Source of the DNA: Bacteroidia bacterium
GTDB lineage: Bacteria > Bacteroidota > Bacteroidia > Bacteroidales > Prolixibacteraceae
DNA length: 64,000 nt
Direction of reading: 5' to 3'
Assembly (NCBI GenBank): GCA_026391315.1
Contig: JAPLDT010000030.1
Location: 22,825-86,824, forward strand
Numbering within the stretch: the stretch's first letter is position 1; every line of letters begins with the position of its first letter. The notes under the pieces are model-generated. The model was not told the origin of the DNA. It saw only the letters and a program-made list of their open reading frames with translations, and did no database searches. The translations under genes and the position numbers were made by a program. Shown here piece by piece: positions 1-9,220 of the stretch.

Positions 1-173
1 AAAGTGACTAAAGTACTTATGATATAATCTTGATTTGAACAAACTTCAGCAAAATTGAGCAATTAAATCTTAAGTATTAACTGTTGGGAGTCCAAACTTT
101 AGTAACTTTAGTTCACTCTAGTCATTTTAGTCACTTTCTTCCGGTACAAATATAATTAGTTATTCACAATTGC

Positions 174-185
174 GCAATCGATTGC
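174..185. promoter_or_regulatory. LacI-type operator palindrome
   Basis: GCAATCGATTGC is a perfect 12-bp palindrome with a central CG, the usual form of LacI/GalR-family operators. It lies 68 bp before the LacI-type gene and just upstream of a possible -7 box (TATATTTG, 198-205). Autoregulation by the adjacent repressor is inferred. Confidence 0.6.
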
Positions 186-197
186 ATAAATATTTTT

Positions 198-205
198 TAT
201 ATTTG
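198..205 (+). promoter_or_regulatory. Possible -7 box of the LacI-type gene
   Basis: TATATTTG matches the Bacteroidota -7 consensus TAnnTTTG. No TTG lies at the ideal 19-21 bp upstream, so support is moderate. A repressor bound at 174-185 would sit in the -33 to -10 interval. Confidence 0.4.
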
Positions 206-253
206 AAAATAAAATAAAATTATAGCCATATTTGTATCTCTTTTATAACAGAA

Positions 254-1279
254 ATGCATAAAAAATCAGAACCAACCATTCATGATATTGCCAGAGAATT
301 GAAAATCTCTGCTTCAACTGTTTCAAGGGCGCTGCAAAACAATCCGCGCATTAGTTTGAAAACCAGGGAGAGAATAATCTCCTTGGCCGACAGTATGGGT
401 TACAGACCCAACATCATGGCCTCCAATCTCCGAAACAAGAGATCGAACACCATCGGAATCGTCGTACCACTCATCAACCGCTATTTCTTCTCAGCCGTCA
501 TCAGTGGCGTGGAAGAGGTGGCCTTTAAGGCTGGTTACAACGTAGTAATCTCCCAGTCGAACGACCTTGCCAACAAAGAGATCTCTATCGTTCACTCAAT
601 GTTTGCCAACAGGGTTGACGGACTGATCATCTCCATTGCCATGCAGCCGACCAATTACGAACATTTGAAAATATTCAGAAAGAAGAACATTCCTTTGGTG
701 TTTTTCGACCGTACCGTTGCTGAAATCGACACCAACAAAATTGTAGTGGATGATTTTATGGGCGGTTTCAGGGTCACCCAACACCTAATTGAACAGGGTT
801 ACAAACGCATTGGTCACATGGCCGGACCTCAGAATCTGCAAACTTATCTGGACCGAAAGAACGGATATATTGAAGCGCTTTCGAAAAACGGCATTTCTTA
901 TGATGAATCCCTGGTCATTAACAATTCCCTCACCACTGAAGATGGCGTAAATGCCGTTCAGTACCTGATGAATCTCCCCAATCCTCCAGATGCCATATTC
1001 TGTGGCAACGACACCACCGCCCTAAGTTCAATGATCTACCTTCGCGACAAAGGGATTAGGATTCCAGAGGATTTTGGGATTGTTGGATTCAGTAATGAAC
1101 CATTTTCCAAAGTGGTATCCCCTTCTATTTCGACGATTGCACAACCCGGATTTTTGATGGGACAGAAAGCAGCAGAGCTGATATTAAATCAAATTGAACA
1201 CAAGGAAAAGAGCTTCAAGACGCTTGTTCTTCCTACCGAATTGATTGTCAGGGAGTCGTCGAACAGAAAAAAGGTATAA
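254..1279 (+). CDS. LacI/GalR-family transcriptional regulator
   Basis: A cytoplasmic, sugar-responsive DNA-binding regulator of 341 aa, the normal length for the family. The N-terminus (about residues 8-55) carries the LacI helix-turn-helix and hinge: TIHDIARELKISASTVSRAL followed by SLKTRERI. A periplasmic-binding-protein-like effector domain follows (about 65-335) with the typical IGIVVP start and a C-terminal ILPTELIVRES-like end (here VLPTELIVRESS). The palindrome at 174-185 is a likely operator. Its position at the head of the carbohydrate region suggests it controls some of those genes. The effector cannot be read from sequence. The ATG was chosen because the HTH starts immediately after it. 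Confidence 0.92.
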   Translation: MHKKSEPTIHDIARELKISASTVSRALQNNPRISLKTRERIISLADSMGYRPNIMASNLRNKRSNTIGIVVPLINRYFFSAVISGVEEVAFKAGYNVVISQSNDLANKEISIVHSMFANRVDGLIISIAMQPTNYEHLKIFRKKNIPLVFFDRTVAEIDTNKIVVDDFMGGFRVTQHLIEQGYKRIGHMAGPQNLQTYLDRKNGYIEALSKNGISYDESLVINNSLTTEDGVNAVQYLMNLPNPPDAIFCGNDTTALSSMIYLRDKGIRIPEDFGIVGFSNEPFSKVVSPSISTIAQPGFLMGQKAAELILNQIEHKEKSFKTLVLPTELIVRESSNRKKV

Positions 1280-1343
1280 TACTTTCCTTTTTCAGTTAAA
1301 ATACCAAATAGTCTGGAATAATTGAATTTTAAACAGCTCTCAA

Positions 1344-3038
1344 TTATTCAATCAATTTAACAGCATTCGCTGGCACATCTTTATCCACTATCATCTGTTT
1401 TTCCGGTTCCAGGATACCTGAATTTTTCAACTTCACATTTTCTGTTTTTGATCCGGAAAAGTGGAACAACAGATTTGTGGCTGCCGGATATTTAAATCCA
1501 TCCAACACAACATTGCGGCTATTTTTAAAATCCAGCGCTGGCATCTTTTTAGTTGACATAGACAAATTTTCGATTTTGATTCCATTTGCATCTTCACACG
1601 TCAATCCAATATTTGACTCCATCCTGATATTCTCAAGTGTTATATTTTCAAGATTCATCTCTGGCAAGCCTTTAAGAAAAATCCCCTGAAGGGCTCCTTT
1701 GCAATTGATATCCCTGATGGTAATATTTTTGAATTGGGGGGTTTCTTCCGAAACAGCAGGAATGGCCGTCTCCTTGTTGGTATCACCATCGTCCAATGCT
1801 TCAGATGCAGATTTACCTCCGTAGAACAGATCGAAAGAGATGGCTTGCGCCGGAATGTTGATCATTTCGATGTTGGAAATGAAGATGTTTTCCACTACCC
1901 CACCCCTTCCACGGTTGCTTTTGAAACGCAATCCAACATCAGTTCCAATAAAGGTGCAATTCGAAACATGCACATTTTTTACTCCGCCCGACATCTCACT
2001 GCCAATGGTCACCCCACCATGACCATGGTAAACCACACAATTTTTGATGATCAGATTTTCGTTGGGGATGCCACGGTCGCGACCCTCTTCGTCTTTGCCT
2101 GATTTGATGCAAATTGCATCGTCGCCTACATCAAAATTGCTATCATAAACCAGACTGTTTTTGCAGGACTCGATGTCGATCCCATCTCCGTTTTGAGAAT
2201 ACCACGGATTCTTTACCGTAGTGTTACGCACTGTTAAGTCCTCACATAGAAGTGGATGAATGCACCATGCAGGTGAATTCTGAAAAGTTGGGCCATCAAT
2301 CAGCACCTTCTTGCAGGAGACCAAACTAATCATCACAGGCCTGAGAAAATCGCGTATTTTTTCAAATTCGGCCTGGGTCTTAAGCTGGCGTGGGACGTTC
2401 ATTTCAGCAATCTTTTCTCCTGCCCTGAATTGCTCGGATGGATACCATGTCTTGCCATTTTCGCTCAACAGTCCTCCCGATGCAACCACCTTTTTCCATT
2501 GCGCCTCAGTTAATTTCTCCTTTTTGACGGCTCTCCAGACATCCCCTGAACCATCCAGGACGCCCTTACCCGTGATGGCGATATTTTCGAGATTTCTGCC
2601 ATTTACCGGAGAAGTACAACGGTAGGTATTGTACCCTTCAAAATTGGTGCTGACCAACGGATACAAATTTTTATCAGGAGAAAACAGGATCAGCGCACCT
2701 GCCTCGGTGTACAATTCGATGTTGCTTTTCAATGTGATAGGTCCTGTAAACCAAGTGCCCCGTGGTACTACGACCCTTCCTCCTCCCTTTTTTGAAAGGG
2801 CATCAATGGCCTTTGCAAAGGCATCAGTGCAAAGCGCCTGACCGCCCCTGACGGCGCCAAATTCTACAATCGAAACTGAATTGGCAGGGATAACAGGTTC
2901 TTTAACCTGTGGCATTTTGAATTCAATTCCCTTGTACAAATCGGAAGTTCTGCTCTTTTGTGATTCAGGCTGCGAGATTGCGGCATTTGACACAAGAATC
3001 ACTGCCGAAAGTGTAAGGAAAGATTTAAATGTTTTCAT
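1344..3038 (-). CDS. GH28 polygalacturonase-like glycoside hydrolase
   Basis: A predicted secreted right-handed beta-helix enzyme that hydrolyses alpha-1,4-galacturonide or related rhamnogalacturonan linkages. From the preferred start (MKTFKSFLTL, with a signal peptide ending near AISQ) it has 564 aa; the open frame extends 13 codons further upstream without a signal-like start. GH28 signatures are in order: NGDGID (about 283-288), GDDAI (305-309), GHGG (339-342) and RFKS (371-374), which supply the catalytic aspartates and the conserved His, Arg and Lys. It lies 57 bp downstream of the GH105-PL10 gene on the same strand, so the two probably form an operon for galacturonan breakdown. Exo or endo action is not decidable. 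Confidence 0.9.
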   Translation of the reverse strand: MKTFKSFLTLSAVILVSNAAISQPESQKSRTSDLYKGIEFKMPQVKEPVIPANSVSIVEFGAVRGGQALCTDAFAKAIDALSKKGGGRVVVPRGTWFTGPITLKSNIELYTEAGALILFSPDKNLYPLVSTNFEGYNTYRCTSPVNGRNLENIAITGKGVLDGSGDVWRAVKKEKLTEAQWKKVVASGGLLSENGKTWYPSEQFRAGEKIAEMNVPRQLKTQAEFEKIRDFLRPVMISLVSCKKVLIDGPTFQNSPAWCIHPLLCEDLTVRNTTVKNPWYSQNGDGIDIESCKNSLVYDSNFDVGDDAICIKSGKDEEGRDRGIPNENLIIKNCVVYHGHGGVTIGSEMSGGVKNVHVSNCTFIGTDVGLRFKSNRGRGGVVENIFISNIEMINIPAQAISFDLFYGGKSASEALDDGDTNKETAIPAVSEETPQFKNITIRDINCKGALQGIFLKGLPEMNLENITLENIRMESNIGLTCEDANGIKIENLSMSTKKMPALDFKNSRNVVLDGFKYPAATNLLFHFSGSKTENVKLKNSGILEPEKQMIVDKDVPANAVKLIE

Positions 3039-3095
3039 TATTAGAATAATACGAATATAAAACCATGGATCGAACAACCAGAAAGAATGGGAAGG

Positions 3096-5384
3096 TTATT
3101 TGGCCAATACATCCTTCTCCGGGGCCCATTTCTTTTGCCATGCAGGATATTTGTCCAAAGCCATCTGGGGTGCATAGGTGTACCAGCCATAACCGCTTCG
3201 GCGTTCACGACTGACCTCTGCCATTGCATAGATCATTTTACTGTTGCGGTCACTGAAGAGTGGTCGTTCCGTTTCAAGTTCGTAAAAACGGGTCCAGATA
3301 GGAGGAGCCGTTGAATCAACCACTACGACTTTGTCAATGGTACTGGTTTTCCATTGGGATTTTTCGGGAGGGGCGGAAACTTCTTTAACTCTTGTATTGT
3401 AAATCTTTGATTCACTGAACCATTTCACGGCGCTTTGGACTGCCCCAATAATCCTCCTATCAGGATGGTCCAAACTCATCAGGAAAAGTACAATCTGGAC
3501 ACTCTCTCCATTGCAAATGCTGGGCATTTCATAGGCTCTGGCCCAGACCGGCTTCAGGTCAAATTCGTTGTGCTGCTGGCACCAGGCCGTCAACCTGCCT
3601 TTACTCACAATCTGGCACTTCAGAATGCACTCCAGACCTTTTTCGTAGGCATTTTTGACCTCTTTCCTCATGTCATTGCCAACAAATGCAAACATGGGAT
3701 CGTTGTCGTTGATATTTTTCAAAGTTTCCATCACCCCAATATAGGCTCCGTCGTTGAAGGTAATGTGGCTACTGTAGTTTTTCTCTTCCAGCGGGAAATA
3801 TTGGGGCCAACCACCGTTAGGATATTGAGCCTTGAGCATAAATTTAATTCCCTTCAGGCAGGCTTCCTTGTACTTCTCTATGGATGTTTGCAGGTACGCC
3901 TGCGCAAGATATTTAACATGGGTATAGGTAGTTGAATTGTCGAATGTCGTATGCTGCTGATCCTTGGTTTTGATCAACTTTTCAATCTGTTCGCTGGTCA
4001 GAATGGCTTGCATATCATAATTCTTTGGCCAGCCACCGTTGTTTCGCTGGTAAAGTAAGATATTGTCGGCAATTTTTGTTATTTCCGATTCCGGATACAT
4101 GGGCTGATTGACTGCCGGATTGACAATGTTCCCGTCATCTTTGATACCATACCAGTGGTTCCTGCTATCTGAAAACGGGCTCATACTGATGGGAGTGTAT
4201 TGTTTGTACTCCAGTGATGCCATGATAAACGGTCCGACCCCTTTGGGATCGTTGTCGCGCACCGGCTCATTGACGTAGTACTCATAAGTTCCGCTTCGAT
4301 AGGGAGTTCCGCCTAAACCGGCTACCGAGCAACATCCGGTCAGACTGATGGTTCCGTCGTTGTTCTCGCGAATCAGCTTCCTGACTATTCCGTTGTATCC
4401 CTTGAGGGCAGTCTCTTTGTATTCCTGGCTGATGTACCCTTTTCGTACGGCTTTGAACAGGGCATAAACAAACATAGAAGAGCCGGAAGCCTCAAAATAG
4501 TTACCCTGACGATTACCCTGGTCGAGCACCTGGTACCACAATCCTGTGGAAGGATCCTGCCATTTTTTTATTCCCGCAGCGACCTGATTCAAGATGCCTA
4601 ACAATTGAGCCCTGCCGGGATGATCCTGTGGTAAAAAATCAAGCACATCTACCAATGCCATGGCGTACCAGCCCTCGGCCCTACTCCAGAAATTGGGAGA
4701 ACAGCCTGTTTGAGGATCCGCCCATTTTTGAACTTTACTCTCATCCCAACCATGGTAATTCAATCCTGTAGCGGCATTGTAGGTATGTTTGTGAACGGTG
4801 ACGAACTGATTCACAACATCATCAAAAGCAGTTGTTTCGTTGAATTTGGCTGCGTACTGCGCATAAAAAGGAGCGCCCATGTACAAACCATCCAGCCACA
4901 TCTGGTCGGGATATCTCTGTTTGTGCCAGAATCCGCCCTCCCGGGTACGGGGCTGTACCTTCAGTTGGTCCCTCAGGAATTTGATGGCTTTCAGGTACCG
5001 GTCATCCCCGCTTGTCTCGTAAATATCGAAAAGGAATTTTCCGGAGTTCACCGCATCGATGTTGTGCTCATCGGGTTTGTATCCCATAATCGACCCAGCC
5101 GGGTCGATAAAATGGATGGCGTACTTTTCCGCATAGGAATAATAGTTCTGCTGATGGGTTACCTTCCACAACTGAACCAGTGACTGGGCAATCAAGCCTT
5201 GCGTATAGTTCCAGACAGGTTTGGGGTTAAAGTCAACCGTCCAGGGATCGGGGAATTGTTTGATTTCGGAGTCTGCCATCCTGACGGCCATTTTGACTCC
5301 ATCTATTTTCGACTCCTGTGCGGAGAGCTTGCCAATGCAAAATAACAGCAATAACAACTGGACGAGAATCCAATTTCTCTTCAT
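3096..5384 (-). CDS. GH105-PL10 fusion: unsaturated galacturonyl hydrolase plus pectate lyase
   Basis: A secreted 762-aa protein with two catalytic modules. After a signal peptide (cleavage near KLSAQ), residues 25-395 are an (alpha/alpha)6 unsaturated rhamnogalacturonyl hydrolase (GH105/GH88 type) with MWLDGLYMG (162-170; Asp165 is the expected catalytic residue) and WSRAEGWYAMAL (233-244). Residues 430-755 form a PelA/PL10 pectate lyase with two NGGWP motifs (449-453, 523-527), DNSTTYTHVKYLA and the Arg-containing WTRFYELETERPLF (697-710). The lyase would produce 4,5-unsaturated galacturonides and the hydrolase would remove the unsaturated residue, so one chain could carry out consecutive steps. 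The two modules are usually encoded separately. It is followed by GH28. Confidence 0.9.
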   Translation of the reverse strand: MKRNWILVQLLLLLFCIGKLSAQESKIDGVKMAVRMADSEIKQFPDPWTVDFNPKPVWNYTQGLIAQSLVQLWKVTHQQNYYSYAEKYAIHFIDPAGSIMGYKPDEHNIDAVNSGKFLFDIYETSGDDRYLKAIKFLRDQLKVQPRTREGGFWHKQRYPDQMWLDGLYMGAPFYAQYAAKFNETTAFDDVVNQFVTVHKHTYNAATGLNYHGWDESKVQKWADPQTGCSPNFWSRAEGWYAMALVDVLDFLPQDHPGRAQLLGILNQVAAGIKKWQDPSTGLWYQVLDQGNRQGNYFEASGSSMFVYALFKAVRKGYISQEYKETALKGYNGIVRKLIRENNDGTISLTGCCSVAGLGGTPYRSGTYEYYVNEPVRDNDPKGVGPFIMASLEYKQYTPISMSPFSDSRNHWYGIKDDGNIVNPAVNQPMYPESEITKIADNILLYQRNNGGWPKNYDMQAILTSEQIEKLIKTKDQQHTTFDNSTTYTHVKYLAQAYLQTSIEKYKEACLKGIKFMLKAQYPNGGWPQYFPLEEKNYSSHITFNDGAYIGVMETLKNINDNDPMFAFVGNDMRKEVKNAYEKGLECILKCQIVSKGRLTAWCQQHNEFDLKPVWARAYEMPSICNGESVQIVLFLMSLDHPDRRIIGAVQSAVKWFSESKIYNTRVKEVSAPPEKSQWKTSTIDKVVVVDSTAPPIWTRFYELETERPLFSDRNSKMIYAMAEVSRERRSGYGWYTYAPQMALDKYPAWQKKWAPEKDVLAK

Positions 5385-5428
5385 GGTTTAATCGAATAAG
5401 TTTGTTAGTTCAATAATCCAATAACCCC

Positions 5429-5533
5429 TTAAAAAATGGAGAAAATCAAAAACGTGAGAATGATCGTTATAATAACTGTCATTCCAACAATTATCCAGTT
5501 CACTCTTTTAAGTTTCCTGCTTGTCTCTTTCAT
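5429..5533 (-). CDS. Possible 34-aa single-pass membrane peptide
   Basis: A short ATG-started frame overlaps the last codons of the Reg_prop gene in another frame. It encodes a basic N-terminus (MKETSRKLKRVNW) followed by a continuous hydrophobic stretch (IIVGMTVIITIILTFLIFSI) and a stop. It could be a translationally coupled small membrane protein or a chance hydrophobic frame left by decay of a larger sensor gene. No family recognised. Confidence 0.3.
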   Translation of the reverse strand: MKETSRKLKRVNWIIVGMTVIITIILTFLIFSIF

Positions 5534-6563
5534 CAATTTTCAGGTTCAGTCCCTGGCGGGTACCAATCCACAAATTTCCCTTGGCATCCTTGGAGATACA
5601 AAGAACTGAATTGTTGACAAGGCTCTTCTGCTCCCTGTCGTCATGGAAATATTTTGCAATGACCCCTTTGAGGTTGTCATACAGGTACAACCCACCCCTC
5701 GTACCGATCCAGAACTTTCCGTTTGGATCTTTCGTAATAGCCCTCACGGTACGGCTTCGGTCATTCTCTGGATCGATTGGGATGGACTTAACTTCAAGAG
5801 AAGCCGCATTTACTTTAAATAACCCGAAAGTATAAGTCCCGACCAGCACTGTTCCATCCTGATCAGATAATATCTCCCAAATTTCATCATTGGAGAAATT
5901 TTCCGGTAATTTTAACTGTTCAGCTTGGTTTGTCTGAGGATGATAGATGTATGCACCTCTGTTGGTGCCAATCCATATCTTCCCGGAATAATCAGTGCGA
6001 ATCACCCTGAAATATTCCGAAAAATCCTGAAGATTGGCCGGTTTTATGGTCGTTAGCTTATTCCCTTTTTCAATCCGGTAGAGATTGGTCTCTGTGCCAA
6101 CCCACAGATTTCCATCATGATCCTCCATAATAGAGGTAACTGATACATCTTTGAGCGGGGCAGAATCACCATGGTAAAAAATGTGTTGAAAAGTTTCCTT
6201 CTCCTTGTCAAATTTGTTGAGTCCGCCATCCTCTGTCCCGATGTACAACTGCCCTTTGCTGTCCTCGTATATAACCCGAACAAGATTCCCCTTCAAGCTG
6301 GTCGAATCGTCCGGATCATTTTTGAACACAGTAAACCGATACCCGTCGAACCGGCATACTCCCTGGGAAGTACCAATCCACATCCAGCCTTTGCTGTCCT
6401 GTAAAACACAATGAATCTGATTATTGGAAAGACCGTGCTCTTGCGAGAAAAGATCGAAGCTGAGGTTGTTAACAACTTCGATTGCTTTGGAATTCAGAAT
6501 TGAAAGTGCAAAAAGAGCCTGAAACACCAGTAGATAACAAAAAAGAAGGTGCTTTCTTGACAT
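5508..6563 (-). CDS. Secreted Reg_prop beta-propeller protein; possible truncated hybrid two-component sensor
   Basis: From MSRKHLLFCY (chosen because a signal peptide begins there; the open frame extends 14 codons further) the protein has 351 aa. It contains seven two-component-regulator-propeller repeats, each with the core (W/L)xxGT, for example GWMWIGTSQGVCRFDG, NLWVGTETNLYRIE and NLWIGTRQGLNLKID. Canonical hybrid two-component systems carry about fourteen such repeats, then Y_Y_Y, a membrane helix, kinase, receiver and AraC domains. All of those are absent: the frame stops right after the seventh repeat. It is either a remnant sensor ectodomain or a stand-alone seven-bladed glycan-binding propeller. 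It lies between the DUF4350-like gene and the pectin lyase operon. Confidence 0.75.
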   Translation of the reverse strand: MSRKHLLFCYLLVFQALFALSILNSKAIEVVNNLSFDLFSQEHGLSNNQIHCVLQDSKGWMWIGTSQGVCRFDGYRFTVFKNDPDDSTSLKGNLVRVIYEDSKGQLYIGTEDGGLNKFDKEKETFQHIFYHGDSAPLKDVSVTSIMEDHDGNLWVGTETNLYRIEKGNKLTTIKPANLQDFSEYFRVIRTDYSGKIWIGTNRGAYIYHPQTNQAEQLKLPENFSNDEIWEILSDQDGTVLVGTYTFGLFKVNAASLEVKSIPIDPENDRSRTVRAITKDPNGKFWIGTRGGLYLYDNLKGVIAKYFHDDREQKSLVNNSVLCISKDAKGNLWIGTRQGLNLKIDERDKQET

Positions 6564-6683
6564 AATGTGCTGGTTCAATTTCCCAATTAGGATGTTAACA
6601 AACATTCTTTGCGCTATTTTATTTCAGCACAGGCTAAAATACATATTTTCATGTATCTAACCCTTATAGATTCCTATGTTTTC

Positions 6684-6726
6684 CAACAACTGACGGGGTG
6701 ACTCTGAGTCACCCCGTCAGTTGTTG
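6684..6726. terminator. Perfect 20-bp hairpin, TGACGGGGTGACTC family
   Basis: Arms 6684-6703 and 6707-6726 are perfectly complementary with a 3-nt loop. The same core (TGACGGGGTGACTC and its complement) recurs at 29672-29706. It lies between two co-directional minus-strand genes, so it could act as a terminator or processing hairpin. The recurrence marks it as a dispersed palindromic repeat. Confidence 0.7.
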
Positions 6727-6787
6727 ATGCGAATCGTTGGAAAGCCGCAAATTCAAAGGCCTTCGGAAGAATTATTGGAATAGAAAC

Positions 6788-7594
6788 CTATTTTGCTTTT
6801 CTGGCATTTTTCAATAGGTAATCTGTGTAATTTTCAGCCGCCTTCAGGTTCTCAAAATCGGCGGGTAACATCTTGTGATCAATGTATTCGTTGTAGATCC
6901 ATGGATCCCCGATGGCAACCACCAATCCTTTGCCTACTTTGCTTTCCGCCATAAAGACAATTCCATTTTCTGTCAGAATCGGTTTTGCAGGGCTTTTTAA
7001 CTGAAAGGAGGAGATCTCCTTCATGTATATTTTAGAAACACCTTTGAAGATCGGATGATCTGGAAAAGAGGTAAATGCGCCCATATCCCATTTCCGATTG
7101 AGCACCGGATGCAGACTGACATGATTGAAATAGATGCCAAACTCGGTCGCCAGCTGATTGAGATGGGTAAATTCACAGTTGGGGGCATCGTTGGCCATCA
7201 GAACCAGCACACCACCCTTTTCAACCCATTTTTTGATGGCTTTGATATCATCTGCAAGGATGTAATTTGGCGACTTCGACTCAGTCGTAGTGTCCGGATC
7301 AACGATGATGTAAACATCCAGGTTCGCCAGATTTTTTGACGTTGCAGCGCTTTCCAGCGTTGAAAGTGTTGCCCCCCTCTTCGTAAACAGCTCTCCCCAT
7401 TGGGAATAGCCACTGTTCTCTGTATCTGCCCACAGATAGTGGAAGGGTTGGCCTTTGGCATTTGTCTCCCTGTTGTACCAATGGTCGAGCCCGACAACCT
7501 GGGCATTAGATGTTATTGGAGAAATAAAAAGCATCAGCAACATCGCTATTGCAAGGCTACTGAAAATAGACTGTCGTTTGCCAAAATTCTTCAT
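6788..7594 (-). CDS. Secreted DUF4350/ThuA-like protein of pectin loci
   Basis: A 268-aa protein with a signal peptide (MKNFGKRQ..., cleavage near TSNAQ). The rest looks like a class I glutamine-amidotransferase-like (DUF4350/ThuA-type) alpha/beta fold: VYIIVDPDTTTESK, IKKWVEKGGVLVLMAND and KGLVVAIGDPWIYNEY. The opening VVGLDHWYNRET plus GQPFHYLW resembles segments I associate with unsaturated rhamnogalacturonyl hydrolases, where this domain may be fused to GH105. Here it stands alone, first in the minus-strand pectin block. No catalytic residue can be named; an accessory role in uronide release is inferred. Confidence 0.65.
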   Translation of the reverse strand: MKNFGKRQSIFSSLAIAMLLMLFISPITSNAQVVGLDHWYNRETNAKGQPFHYLWADTENSGYSQWGELFTKRGATLSTLESAATSKNLANLDVYIIVDPDTTTESKSPNYILADDIKAIKKWVEKGGVLVLMANDAPNCEFTHLNQLATEFGIYFNHVSLHPVLNRKWDMGAFTSFPDHPIFKGVSKIYMKEISSFQLKSPAKPILTENGIVFMAESKVGKGLVVAIGDPWIYNEYIDHKMLPADFENLKAAENYTDYLLKNARKAK

Positions 7595-7710
7595 AAGATA
7601 TATTTTTAAAAAATTTTAAAGGTGTCTGGTTGAAAATGCTAAAAAGCAAATTTAGTGGTTTCTATCATAACTTTAACTTAGGGTCCGTTCCGAGAAGACA
7701 AAAAAAAAAT

Positions 7711-7804
7711 GCCACAAAGTCACCAAAGCACAAAGGAGATTCACAAAGATTTAGGTCAACAATATATTCTTTGTGATATCTTTGCGTCTTAGTGACTTTG
7801 TGGC
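7711..7804. repeat. CACAAAG-family intergenic stem-loop
   Basis: Perfect 13-bp outer arms (7711-7723 GCCACAAAGTCAC and 7792-7804) with inner CACAAAG/CTTTGTG pairs. Relatives lie at 23815-23910, 45396-45496 and 53246-53324. It separates the minus-strand pectin block from the plus-strand ATPase gene. Confidence 0.65.
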
Positions 7805-7874
7805 AGAAAAAGGTTTTTCTATGTGGGTTCAACTGATAAAAGGAGAAAATAAAATTTATAATTGTGTCAATGGA

Positions 7875-7905
7875 TTGACATGTTTTGAATAATTTATTAT
7901 CTTTG
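7875..7905 (+). promoter_or_regulatory. Bacteroidota-type promoter of the AAA ATPase gene
   Basis: TTG at 7875-7877 and TATCTTTG at 7898-7905 are separated by 20 bp, an exact fit to the primary sigma consensus TTG-N19-21-TAnnTTTG. The start codon follows 21 bp later. Confidence 0.7.
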
Positions 7906-7926
7906 CATTCATATAAATGAGTTTCT

Positions 7927-9120
7927 ATGGAAAAACTGACACAAAAATTTTACGAAAAATACGCTTCAGTTCAGACAGAAATTGTGCGTGATTTTATTGA
8001 TGAAATTGATTGGTCAAACAGGGTCATAGGTATCAAAGGAAGCAGGGGTGTCGGAAAAACAACTCTGGTTTTGCAATATATTAAGCAAAACTATGCTCCT
8101 GACAACAGCGTTCTTTATGTGTGCCTGGACAATTTGTACTTTTCGGAGAATAAGCTTTACGATTTGGCAGATGTGTTTTATAAAAAAGGAGGAACGCTAT
8201 TGGCCATCGACGAAGTTCACAGATATGCCAATTGGACAACCGAGATAAAGAATATTTACGATGACATGTCTGAACTGAAAATAATATTTACCGGTTCGTC
8301 CTTATTACACTTAAGACAGTCGAAAGCTGATTTGAGCCGAAGAGCAGTAGTTTATGAAATGCCGGGACTTTCGTTCAGGGAATATTTGCATTTCCAAACC
8401 AATATTAAGTTACCCTTACTCAGCCTTGAGGAGATACTGAGCAATCATATTCAGATATCCGTGGAACTCATTCAAAGAATAAAACCTCTTGCTTTTTTCG
8501 AAGCTTATCTGAAATATGGATATTACCCTTTTTTCAAAGAAAATTTGTCATCCTTTCACCAAAAACTCAACGAAATAATATTGACAGTGCTGGAAGTTGA
8601 TATTCCTCAGTTTGCATCAATTCAAACTTCAAACATTATTTATCTGAAAAAATTATTGCGAATTATTAGCAGCTCAGTTCCTTTCAAACCCAATATGAAC
8701 GGTCTTAGTTCGCGGACAGGAATAAGCTTAAATACGATGAAAACTTATATCAGTCTGCTCAACGATGCCCAGTTGGTTCAGTTACTTTATGTGCCTAAGA
8801 AAGGAATAAACAGCCTCAACAAGCCTGAAAAGATTTATCTAAACAATTCAAATCTGATGTACAGTCAGGGTGAGGGGAATGTAAATATTGGAAATATCAG
8901 GGAGACATTCTTCTTTAATCAGCTGAATGTGAAATATAAAGTAAATGCATCTAAGGAGGCAGATTTTCTTGTTGAGGATAAATACACTTTTGAAACAGGA
9001 GGAAAGAACAAACAGACCAAACAAATAAAAGATGTGCAAAATTCATATGTAGTAAAAGATAATATTGAAATAGGCTCTGACAATATTATTCCTCTCTGGA
9101 TGTTTGGTTTTTTGTACTAA
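7927..9120 (+). CDS. AAA_14/DUF4143-family ATP-binding protein
   Basis: A cytoplasmic 397-aa ATPase. Walker A is GSRGVGKT at residues 38-45, Walker B is LLAIDEVH near 90-97, and a sensor-like IIFTGSS follows. The C-terminal half is a DUF4143 domain, proposed to be a PD-(D/E)XK-like nuclease fold (ADFLVE then FETGGKNK). Members are widespread in Bacteroidota and archaea as autonomous accessory genes, and their biological role is not established. Codon use is visibly more AT-rich than that of the neighbouring glycosidases, and the gene has its own promoter, suggesting an inserted cassette unrelated to glycan use. Confidence 0.85.
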   Translation: MEKLTQKFYEKYASVQTEIVRDFIDEIDWSNRVIGIKGSRGVGKTTLVLQYIKQNYAPDNSVLYVCLDNLYFSENKLYDLADVFYKKGGTLLAIDEVHRYANWTTEIKNIYDDMSELKIIFTGSSLLHLRQSKADLSRRAVVYEMPGLSFREYLHFQTNIKLPLLSLEEILSNHIQISVELIQRIKPLAFFEAYLKYGYYPFFKENLSSFHQKLNEIILTVLEVDIPQFASIQTSNIIYLKKLLRIISSSVPFKPNMNGLSSRTGISLNTMKTYISLLNDAQLVQLLYVPKKGINSLNKPEKIYLNNSNLMYSQGEGNVNIGNIRETFFFNQLNVKYKVNASKEADFLVEDKYTFETGGKNKQTKQIKDVQNSYVVKDNIEIGSDNIIPLWMFGFLY

Positions 9121-9220
9121 AATTGGCAACCCAGAAGTTTGTTCTTCATGACTTAATCTCATCATCCAAGAAGACGGAACTAATAAAAAGATTGGATATT
9201 CACTCAAACAAAACTGAATT

